A stretch of DNA of 64,000 nt from Taeniopygia guttata (taxonomy: Eukaryota > Chordata > Aves > Passeriformes > Estrildidae), in NCBI RefSeq assembly GCF_048771995.1, contig NC_133024.1:46352001-46416000 (forward strand), given 5' to 3'. Of the stretch, positions 41,401-53,400 are shown piece by piece (position 1 is the first letter of the stretch; each line of letters opens with the position of its first letter). Below the pieces are notes generated by a model. The model did no database searches, was not told the DNA's origin, and saw only the letters and a list, made by a program, of their open reading frames with translations. Both the position numbers and the translations under genes were made by a program.

Positions 41401-44400
41401 TATTAAGCGATTTAGAAGACCTTAGTCTTGCTTTTGACTTGTCTGTGTTGGTGCTGTGGCTTCTCTCCTTACATCTACATAAAAGAGATGAGGAGATGTG
41501 GTTCACTCTGCCCTGAAGACTGTTCAGTGTGAAAGGAATGTGTCAGTATTTTTTGTCTTTGCTTGATCCTCTGTTTGTTTGTCTTGTAGCCTGTCCTAAA
41601 GCTACTTTGTAATAGAAACTGTATGATTCAGATATGCATACTTAAATGTTCTTTAATAGATTTAGAAAAAAATCCTTCATCTTTGTAATGACCTGCTTAG
41701 GGCATTTTGTATCACCTCCTGTAGTACCTCATAATGTGTTGATTTCTTTTTGCTGTTGTTTTCTATGCCCTGCATACTCTTGGAAACACTTTACTGTGGG
41801 AAGAAATAGTATAAATACTATACTGACGTGCAAAGGATTTATATGAACCATTCCCGTTGAAAATTCTTCTAAGCTCTTGGTCTTTTCTGCCTTTCTGTTT
41901 CTTGTCTGTCTCTTTTTTTCCCTTACTGTTGGTGGGCATTTTGCTATTGTATGGAGTGCATGGTGACCAATAGAATCTGCATGCATGTTTTAATTTTCCA
42001 CATAGATAGAAAGTATTTTTAAACTCCTGGAAATCATTCCAATTACATAAATTCTTGTATTTGCTAACAAGGTGGACAAGATCATACCTGTATTATCTCT
42101 AGGACTTAGCCATGGATTTTTCAATATTAGCATGCCAAATAACACTTTAAGGAACAGGCTAAGAAAACAGAATAGTTGAAATCTTCAGGTATTGTGGAGA
42201 GGTGCATAGAATGTTTTAGGGAGATTGTAAAGCAGTCTCAGTGTTCTCAGTAAGTCATGGAGAAATTTCATACCTCATTACAAATGTAGGAAAGAGAACA
42301 GGGAGACATAGGAGTCTATTCCTGTGCTGTATAATGTTGAAGACTTCCTTGTACTTCAGTTACTTCTTGCTGATTGTGCAAGCTCTACTTTGCACCAACT
42401 GCGTATGAAAAGAAACTGTTGTCTCTATGTTGGCCCTTAGTCTCTAAAATTATGTTGAACTTTTGCTTGGAAAATTCATGCAGACATGAAATACTGTATT
42501 TTAGACTTCAAAACACAAAACCAACAGTTAGTCTTGCAAAAATCTCAATCTTCTGTTTCCTTAGTTTTGCTCAAATACGTAAATATTTATGTATTTGAAA
42601 CTTGGAAGTGCATATGAAATCTCAGAGGAGAGGATTTATTATAGCTGATGTTGATAGCTTACATATCTGATGTGGTGCTGCCTCTTCAGAAATTATTTAA
42701 CTTCAACAACTCCAAATATAATTGCTACACCAAATTTTTATATTCCATATCATCAAAGGAGACAAAAGAAAAGACAATTATATATTTTGAAGCACTCATG
42801 TGGGTTTTTTAAAAGATTGAAATTCACTGGCAAAAAAATAAAATGATTTCCTCCTATAGGTTTTATCTACTTCTACTGGCTTGACAAAAACTGTGTACAA
42901 CCCTGCTGCTTTGAAGGCAGCACAGAAATCTTTGCCTGTTGTTTCCACTTCCGTGCTAGACTCTAATGAAGCACAGAAGAAAAAACAGGTAAATTAAATA
43001 TGCTTCTTTTTAAAATGGACCGAAGTTGGGAACTTGTGGCCTAGAGATAGAGCACTATGTATATTCATCTCAAGAACATAGATGAAACTTGTTGCAAGAT
43101 TAAATTCACTATAATGTTTTGGTTTTTTTCCCCCCACATATTACAAGAAAATACAGTGTTGTTTTGTTATTTTTCAGTGTATGTTCAGGCAGTGTAAGCA
43201 GGTTTAAAACTGTAGAAATTCAAAATGTGAAACACTTTTTCCTGGAATCAGAATCTACACGTTGAGGTATGAATTGTCTGTTGTGAGTGAAAGGGAGTAT
43301 ATAGTATAGTCATTGTTCTTCTCTCTTAAACTATTCTGGAACTGGCCTCTATTCTCAGTGCATTTTGTACATGTGACCAGAATGGTTTCTTCAAGAGAAC
43401 TGAGAATTTTGTGACTTTGCATTTTGTTGTTTCTAAGCTATAGTTCTTCTGCACCCGCTTTTATTTTTACATAGTGCTAGGCTTTCTCTTTTTTATATAT
43501 GTTAGAAAGGAAATGTAACAAAAATGTATTTGAACTTAATAGGTCACTCAGTTATAGTTTAGCTTGCTTAGAATTTTCAGGAGAGCACAGCAGAGCTCCT
43601 TCTTCAGGTTTATTCTTATCATTTAGAGAAACTAAATACACGACATTTTTTGCCTTACTGTTTTTTAACCACAAATTATGAATACAATACTAAGGTTATG
43701 TCCAAACGTAAGTGTGGAAATCAGTATAATTGTTAAAGATTTTGGTCAAGTACTGCTAAATTTCAGTAATTTATGTCTGATGTAATTTGAACTAGCAGTT
43801 TGTAGCTGCATGTGAGTTTTGCCATTAGTCCAGAATTTATAGAAAGCAGTTCTGATTTTGAGGTTTCATTTCATGTTTGTTCCCTAACGCATGTTTTTAG
43901 AATTAGAGCCTTTACCTTTCAAGTTAATATTCTAAATGCCTGTAAAGTGGCAGAAAACTTGTAATTAAATTGTTGACTCATCATAACAGCTGTAGAGGTT
44001 TTTTTGAGAGAAGACACTAATGTTGTCTTCTCTCAAAAGTGATGGGCTCTTTTTCCATGTGATCTTGTGCTCCTTCCTGCCTTCAGAGACCTCTGTTACA
44101 ATATACTAGTACTTGTGGAAAAACATTATTTTGTGGGACTGACTCCCTTCTTTTCCTCTTGTCTCCCTAGCTTTTTTTCACATTCATCCCCTTATCTTAC
44201 CTTTCCTTTCCCTTTAGAAAAATGATTGCACACTGTATTGAAAAACTAACATTTCATGCAGCAGAATTTGTCAGTATTTGGGAAGACATATAGAAATTTG
44301 ACTACTGTTTCTTTTTCTATGGCTGCTGTGCATTTACAATCTTTGTATAGGATATTCCACTTGAAATTGATCCCAGTTGATCATCTTCTGCCTCTCCTCT

Positions 44401-47400
44401 ACTATTTCATTAGATATGTTGATATCAGAGTTCTTAAGAGTTTTCTGCTGTCTAAGTCTTCTGTATTTGAAAAAAAAAGAAGCAACTGCTTTCTTACAAG
44501 CACCATTAGTAGGCACTGAGCACAGCAGGGATGGCATCTCCTCCTGCTTCTCCTTTGCAGTGCAATATTGTCACTTACTGATCAGTTTCAGTTCATTTCA
44601 GTTTGCCCGTTGCCTGGTCAAGATTCTGTTGCTGGCAGATGGAGTAGCTGTACTGTTGGTTCCCAGTTAGAGTGCTCAGACACAAAAGAGGTGCTTTTCT
44701 TTGGGTGACACTTCAAGTTTAGGGAAAAAAAAATTCTTTTTACTTGCAACAGTTCTGGAGACTGTGTTTTAATTGATGGGCTTGATTACAGTTGGTTTCA
44801 GAATAATTGTGCTCACACATTTAAACGCTTGCATGCTGTATCTCTTGAGGTAGTGTAATATGTTGCCTTTCAGCTTTCAGTGGAGTTGTGTAAGGTGGTA
44901 CTTTATATGTGAGCAATAATAAAGTCTTCCCAGCACAGATCTAGCTAAAAAAGAAAATTAGATCTTTCTTTAATTTGGTGATGTGTTATATTCTAAAACA
45001 TAGTTGGAAATATCAGTACCTTGCATTTCCTGTTAGTGATTTTTTTTTCCCTGTTATTGTAAGTTACTGCTGTGTAGTTGTCAGGTATAGTATATTATTC
45101 TGGCATTAATGCTTCAAAGTCTAGAAACTTTCTGTAATCTTTTTATGCTTCTAGGAAGCATTGCGACTTCAGCAAGATGTAAGAAAAAAGAAGCAAGAAA
45201 TCTTGGAGAAGCACATTGAAACACAGAAGGTAAAATGCTAGCATCAAAGAGAGTCATCAATTCAGTTATAAAATCTTAGTTCAGTTCAAAATATTTCAGA
45301 ATTTGTAAGAATGAACAAAAAAAAGGCCTATAAAATAAGCATTCTTTTAGAATGGCATTATCATGCTATTTCAAGTTTATAATTTTAATCTAACTTGTCC
45401 TGTTAGTTCAGTTAAATAAAACCCTACAAGCTTATGCAATTTATGTCCAGTTTTAATTTATACTGCCTAATTTGGGAGTAATATGCCTGTGTTTGGGAGA
45501 AGGGAATGCCTAAGTTCTGTGTGACAGGAGCAGGAGAGAATGATGTAGAAAATGATGCATGACTGCACTTAGGCTTAGGAAGAGGAAAAAAGCCAAAATG
45601 TCATTTAAATTGAATAAAATTTTGAAATAATTTAAGTGTGTTAAGCAAATCTGTCCAAATGAATTGGAAATATCAGATCTTCATTTGTAAACAAATCAGA
45701 GAGTCAGACAAAGATTTTAATTTATACAACATGTTAAAAGTCCTATGTGTTGATTTGTAGGTTAAAGCAAAAGAAATGCAGTATGTTTTTTCCATTAGTT
45801 ATAAAGACGACTGGAAAACAGATCTGTATCAGTAGTTGCTGAGTAAAAAGACTCTTCTTTTTCTGAACTGGACAGATGCTGATTTCAAAGCTGGAGAAGA
45901 ATAAAGCCATGAAGTCAGAAGACAAAGCAGAAATCATGAAAACACTGGAAATTTTGACTAATAGCATTACCAAGTTAAAGGATGAATTAAAAGGTGTATC
46001 ACCAGGAGGAGGGGCTCCTTTAAAAAGCATGAAAACTAAAACTCAGGTACTCAAGTTTTGGTCGGCTTTTTAATAGATGAATTCACATTTGTTTCAGAAG
46101 AATAAAAATAAGTAATCCCACCAGTAGTATTTACAACCCAAACTGATTTAGTTTTTAAGTCCTCTTTGAAGTGAGATTTATTTTGCCTTCTTATCAAAGG
46201 AGCATAGTTAATTTTAAAACCATGCTGTTGTCTAAAAGCTGTATCTGCTATTACACAGATACTGCATCATGTAGAAGATCAAAAAAAACCAAATCAAAAG
46301 TCTTATGATTCTTTCTTTTACTTTGTCCAATGCTTTGTGTATAGCCTATTGCTTATATAAATTCTTAATAGAAATTATGAAAGCAATATTTCTTATGTGA
46401 AACAACTGTAGTTAGGCACCACAAATATCTTCTGGTCAGGCTTTACAAAATGTACTGGTATGTAATTTCCTGTAACTCTTTGTGTCATGGAAATTTGTCA
46501 ATGTATTAATCTTTTAAGATTGAAGCTTATACTGGCCAGTTTTCCTTTGATCTAGGTGCCCATATTTGGATTTTACCTGTGAGAAATACTTTTTCCGCTG
46601 CTACCATTCTTGTTGATACCTGGCTGTTACCAGTTTCCCAGCTGCATAAAGATGCAATTATATTAACTTTTTAAAATGCAATATTTTGCTTTTTATAGAA
46701 GTATTTGTTCCTAAACAGATCACAGCCTTGAAAAGAAATACCAAGAAGAAATACTGAAATTACTTCTATATAATCAAATGTAGCTTCTTATACAGTTTGT
46801 CAGGAAGAAGTTGAAGCAACATGTATTTATCCTGAAAATGGGCATAGATTATTAGGGTGGTCAGACAATGGAATAGGTTGCTGAGAGGGGTGGTGGAGTC
46901 ACATTCCCTGTGGTGTTTAAGGTGCTTCAGGTGCCTGCATCAGGTGCTGGGTGATGTGGTTTACAGGTTACACTGGTAATGATGGGATGTTGGTTGGTCT
47001 TGATGATCTTAAAGATCTCTTCCAACCGTGATGATTCTATGGTTCTTGCTCCAGGCTTTTCCAGTCTCAGGATATGGGATTGATGAAGGCAAGTCTTTTC
47101 AGTAAGGACTGAGTAGTAGGAAGTATTGAGTACCTCCACTGTTCTCATGTCCTTTGTCAGGTCCTCTTTAATGTCCAGCAGTAAGACCATATTTTTCACA
47201 GCATGGTGTTCCTCTTGCTGCTGATTGACGCATTGAAGCCCTTCTTTTTTCTCATCCCCCCTTGCCTGATTCAAAGCCCTCAGTGGGCTTTGGCTTTCCA
47301 AATTAGTACCTGCATGCTTAGATAATTTCACTGCGTTCCTTTTGTGCTCCAACTCTTGTGCACCTTGGTTTTGGGTGTAAGTTTTATTAGAATCATCATG

Positions 47401-50400
47401 TTCATCCTGGCAATCATCCTGCGAAATTTTTTCCTGCATCTTCTGGAATTTGGGAGGATGCAATTCTTCTTCAAAGGCTAGAAATCATCCTGCCTTTCCA
47501 GCAATTACCCAGACCCATGGTATTCAAACAGGTTTTTTCCAGGTGTTTGGAGAAGGCCTCATCTACTTTTACATGACTAGATAGTGTGTAGTACACACAC
47601 ACTGCAGTATCACCTGCACGGGACTGCCATTGGTCCCGACTCAAAACTTTCAGCTGGCTCATAATCTGTCCCCAGGCAGAACTCTGTGTGTTCATACTGT
47701 ACTCTGTAAGGCAGAACAGCTCCTACTCCTTCCCATCCTGGCTCATCCTTCCTTAAGAGACTGTCTGTCCACTGTACCACTCCACTGTCAGTTTCTCTAT
47801 GATGTTTCTATAGGCCCAGGGAGATTGTAGGCCTGTAACTGCACACAGACATCCAGTGTCTTCTCTTTGTTTCACAAGTTTAGTGTATGAATGTATAGGC
47901 TCTTTAGAGAGGCACTGATTTCCCAGAAAACGAAGGAGAGCTTGTCCCTGTGATGCTGTTGTGTAGGACCCCCTCATTTGTATGATTGTTAAGTTTATGT
48001 TTGAAATGGTTCTTCAACCTAGTTTTGTTTATCTGCAGATCTGCCCCCATCACCCTTTGCTTGGTAACCTGGTCCACCACTTCCTTGTGTGGTAGTTGTT
48101 TTTAGTAAGAAAAAGTGAGGCAATATGCTAATGTTGAAGTTTTAATGAAGTTTTTGAGCTGCTTTTCCATTTCCTTTGTAATATGGAAAATTAAGAAACA
48201 TTTCAAGTAAATCCACTTCATAGTGGACAAAGTATCCATTATCTGTGTGCAGTTTTGTTAACATTTGAAATAGCAAAAACAATCAGTCCCATCTGACTTT
48301 CATAGAAGTAAGGATTTTACAGAGCCTTTGGTTAAAATTTACAACTTTGAAAATTTTCTGAAAGGCTATGATCTTGGCTCTCTTGTATTTTTTAAGTGTT
48401 TAAGATCTGGACAGCTCTGAGGAAGACGGTGAAGATCTGGAAGATAAGGCTTACATGACTGTGCCATTATCTTCACCTATTTTTGCTTCTTCCAGTTCAT
48501 TCAGATTACAAAAAGCTCTTCCCCCTTAAGTGAAAAACCTTTGCTGCCTCTTGGTGTGTCCTGGAAGAGGTATTTTCTTCTTCAGACTTGGCACAGCTCT
48601 GTAACAGAGAAGTCTTCGTTAAGACCACTAACAATAAACCTCAAAAGTCTTCATTACACCAGTGTCACTGGCTGCTCTGTGAGTGCTAGCTGCCGGTCAT
48701 CATTAAATTTCAGAAGCGCTTCTTTTGTCATGTCATTGATGTAGTGCAGCACAGTGGGATTTCAGAGGCATTGGTTCCAATTTCAAAAATTTGGAAAGAC
48801 ACTATACAGATAATGGATTTTTTCAACTGGTTGCAGTAGATAATCAGTAAATGGGGACGAATAAACTCAAGGTTGAAGTTGCCAGTTGAGTAATCCAGGT
48901 TTGTGTTTTTTTTTCTTTTAAAGATTCCAGGAAAAAAAAAAATCACCATTCTTTATCAGTGGTGATACTTGACTTTCTGCTGTTACAAGCACGAAACCTT
49001 AATCTTATTACATCCAGCCTTTGCAAACATTTCATGCTGTTGTTTTGAATCAACACGTGTAAACGTAAACTGTTTCACAATCCTGTGTAGTTTTTTTTAT
49101 AGTTAGCCTTCATTTGTGATGTCATTGAAATGTTTCAGTCCTACTTCTTCCATTAGAAAAGCTTCACTTTGGATCAGAACTTCAAATTAAATTTTAATAA
49201 TTCCATAAATCTTTCCCTGCATCTCAGTAGTTGCAGTAAACATGTCCTAATTGGGATTCAGAGAAACTTTTCTGTATTGTATATATTTTATGGTCCTTCA
49301 ATAATTTTTTTAAGACTTCAATAATTTTTTTAAGAATCTGTGTCCTGGAAGGTAACTTTGAGTGCATCAGGGACGAGTCTTTTGTTAGCAAAGGTCTTGT
49401 TACTTCCTGTTTTTTCACTGCGGTCTGAACAGAACTACCATATTTGTGCTTTTGCATTCCAACTTTGTAATAAACTTAGATGCTTTTTCTGAGTACTGAT
49501 CATAGATTTTGTATTAATTCATAGCTGTACTGCCTTTTTCATCTTTTTTTAGTTCATCTCACCACCATAACATCTTGAATTTTTATTGTATGTATCTTTA
49601 GAAAAAATTCCATTAGCTTTGGCTTTGCTTGGTAGTCTAAAAGGTTTGACATCACTCAGATGTCAGATAAAGCTCAGATGAAAGCTTTATCTTGACATGA
49701 AGGCTCCAAAGCTTGCACATTGTTTGTTTTTGGAGGTGGAAGCCCAGTGTAACAAGCAGTATACCTGCAAAGTTACAACTTTTTATTGAACAATTGTTTC
49801 CTTGTAGAGAATGTGAACTGTAGAACTAATAATTTGCCATAACAATTTCGTAGATGCAGAAGGAGTTACTAGATACTGAACTGGATTTATACAAGAAGAT
49901 GCAAGCTGGGGAAGAAGTTACTGAATTAAGACGAAAATACACAGAACTGCAGCTGGAAGTATGTTTGTGTCTTCTTTTGTAGCAATTAACTTTTAATCAA
50001 TTCTTTTCCTTTATGTTTATTAGCTTGCGTATTGTATAATCAACTATTTTTACCCAGAGTGCAGTATTAAGTTGCGTGTAGATGGAGACATTTAGCAATA
50101 ATGTTTTAAAAAACCACTTTCTCTACTGCAGTGGAATTGAGAAATAGCATTATCTCTATTTGCAATTGCTAATCTGTTTAAATTCTGTAACTATTTAGAT
50201 GATACGATATTTTGTAGATTTGTGGGTATTAATGCTTTCTTGAAAATCTGGAGTGGTTTTAAATTGTTGCCTGAATGTCATTTTGTGTTTGACACAGAAA
50301 AGTTAAGAAACAATGCCTAATCTTTTGTTCTTAACTGTTAACGTGCTTTTAATGAGATTAATCAACAAGCCTGAGGATGCCAAAAGTGATATTATTACAG

Positions 50401-53400
50401 TGTTGGTTTCAAGAGTAGAACTTAAGAAAAGCAATTACAGTGTTTGAAGAAGTATTCAATGTGTAAAAACACAATTTTTTATTCCAGGTACTTGATTTGA
50501 AAAAAATTGGGATGGCTGTACAAAATTCTTCATATGTGTGTCTAATTTTGAGAAACTATGAATACTGTGGGTGTTATTCTGTGTTGTGTTGCACTGTCTT
50601 GTCTATATGATTGTGTAATATCTACTTGAATCACTTTATAATCTTATTTCTTTTTACTGTTAAGCAGGGCTGCTATGTCACTTAAATTGCTCTTGTGTTA
50701 ATGAAGTTTGGTCATGTCTTACGTATTACTGCATATGAATACAGCGCACATACGTGTGGCCAAGTTGCATTATATCCTTACTTTAAAACTAAACTGTTAT
50801 GCAGCTTTGGTAATTATGAAGATAGTTTTGCTAATAAATCAAGTCAATTGAATTGAGATGGTACAAAAGCTTATGTTGTTTCTGATGGTGAGTAATACTG
50901 TATAGGTGTGCTGAAAGCTTGTTTATAAATTCTGCATCTCAGAAAATAAGTGAATCCAATGAAATGTCAAATAGGAAAAGTAGGTGCACATAAAGTTACA
51001 TCATAGCTGAGTGCACTAATCCTACTCCATCTCTGTTTGTACTTTGAGTTAGGTAAAAAGAGCTCTTTCAGGATGGTAATATTTAAATGAATTTTCTGAA
51101 GCCTTTAGCAGATACCAACAGAAGTAGATGGAGAAAAACAGGGTCATCAGTAATGCACACTTATATCAGGGAGCAGCATGAATTATATCCCTTGTGCAGA
51201 TTACAAGAGGGATGTGCGGTTTATTTCCCTTGATGTTTGTTTGATTCTTCAGTATTCTTAAAATTTATTTAAAAAACTTTTATTCACGCATTGTGCTTGT
51301 GACATTGACTCCCACAATATTTAATGTGTTGTTTCTTTGACTCATAACCTGTTTTTCTGTTCCAGGTGAACCTGACATTACTGAAAGAAAATCCAAATAG
51401 TTTACAGCTTGTTTGTTGAGTCAGCATGCCCTGAATTACTCTTTTAAACATTTTAAAATTTTTTAAAAACCCCATACAAAGAACAAAACTGAAAAAAAAC
51501 CAAAGGTCTCAGGATTATGTTTATAAAAAACTAAAAAGCAAACTAGATACTATGGTAAAATTATCTGAATAATTTGATGAATAAAGCCATAAGAAAATTA
51601 TCTCCTCATGGGTGGTATCACTGACATGGATTAAAGTAGTGCCATCACTGCTTGAGTTTGTGAACACTGTTAAGATTTATTAAAAGTGTGGTGATTTCAT
51701 TTAACATTTGATTCCTATGGCAGATCTATTTGGGTTCAAAAAGATGTTTTCTTCTTGCTGTAAACATTGAAATTTCAATGCTTGAAAGTGGTCTTTCAAA
51801 GCTTAAAGTAACTTTTTGAAATTAGTTTTTAAATGACTGTCACTGTCATCAGCCTTTTGATTGTTTCTGAAAAGCATATGCTAGTTCTTTAGAGGGGATA
51901 CACAGGTACTCTGGAAATGGAAATTTTTGAGTACCTAGAGCCAAGTGTTCATTGAATATTTTGTCCTTGGAGGTACCCCTTAGAAGCCTTTGTGTCACAT
52001 CTCACAATTCTGTGGCCAAAAGCTCTTAAGATGCAATAATTCTGGTCAGAATAAAGGCCTTGCCTAAATTTCAGAGACAGACAGGTAAAGTAAATAAGTA
52101 GTTAGACACCATATCAAGAAATTTTGATAATGAAATTTCAGTTAAGCAGCAGCTTTTTTTCCTATGAGGAGTTAATCTTCACAGATAAGGGCTCTTTTGA
52201 TACCTGGTTCTTGTTTCCTTTTTCTGTCCTATTACTGGTCTGGTAATAATTGACCTCTAGATAATAAGCTTTTGAATGTTACTTAAATGTTCACCTTCTG
52301 CTATTTTAAGACCTGCAAACTGCTCTTTCTAGGGCTTTCTTGGGGATGTGTTTTTAGGAAACATCGGAATATGTGTTTGTTTATTCTATCTAAATACTTA
52401 GAGTGTGAATTTTAATCTATCAATATGTTATGTGTAAACATCTTAGGCTGCCAAGCGAGGGATTCTCTCTTCAGTTCGCGGCAGAGGGGTTCACGCGAGA
52501 GGCCGGGGTGCAGCGCGTAGCAGAGGCAGAGGAATACGGGGCCGGGGGAGAGGCAGAGGAGTTCCTGTGCACGCGGTGGTGGATCATCGGCCCAGGGCGC
52601 TGGAGATCTCTGCCTTCACCGAAAGTGACAGAGAAGATCTTCTGCCTCATTTTGCGGTATGTCGCAATTGCACTCTTTGTTTTTTTTCTTTGGATAACAG
52701 CCTTCCACTGAATGATTTGTTTTCTCCTGATTCGGTTAATCTGGAAATACTGTGTAGGAATGAATCTTTAGCATGATATGCAGTGGATGCATTAGGAAAA
52801 GGTAAAATAGGAAAAATACACTATTGCTTCAGCTAGTTATAGCTGTAATCACATAATATTTACAAAGCTTTTTTTTTCTTACAAAGACAAATGGCTTGTA
52901 ATATTAATTTGCTCAGGACATATGTAAATTATTTACAGTTTTTTAGGTACAAAACGATAAAATAACTGAAGGGATGGTGAGAACAAAGATTGATTTACTG
53001 CCAACTTTTCAGTACCTGAAGTCACTCTGTCTTTGTTGAAGTACCATAACAAGTGCTTAATGAAAATTTTATTCAAATATTTTCAGTGCTTTTGCCTAAC
53101 TTTCTGAATTTAAGAGTCAGAGTGAAAATTGTGCAATTATATGTTGATCTTGCAAAGCCATCCAAACATTTCTGTGTGATCATATACTTAATATATATAA
53201 TATATATATTAAATATATATATAAGAATTCAGATATTTTTCTACATTTTTTTTTCTATTTTCAGTCTAAAAAATGATAATTTGACATACATAATTTTTAG
53301 CAAATTTTTCTTTGCAAATGTAATAGTGAAAAATCAACATAAATTTATAAAACACACTTATATTCCAAATAAAAAAAAAAAGGGTACAATAAAAGCAAAT

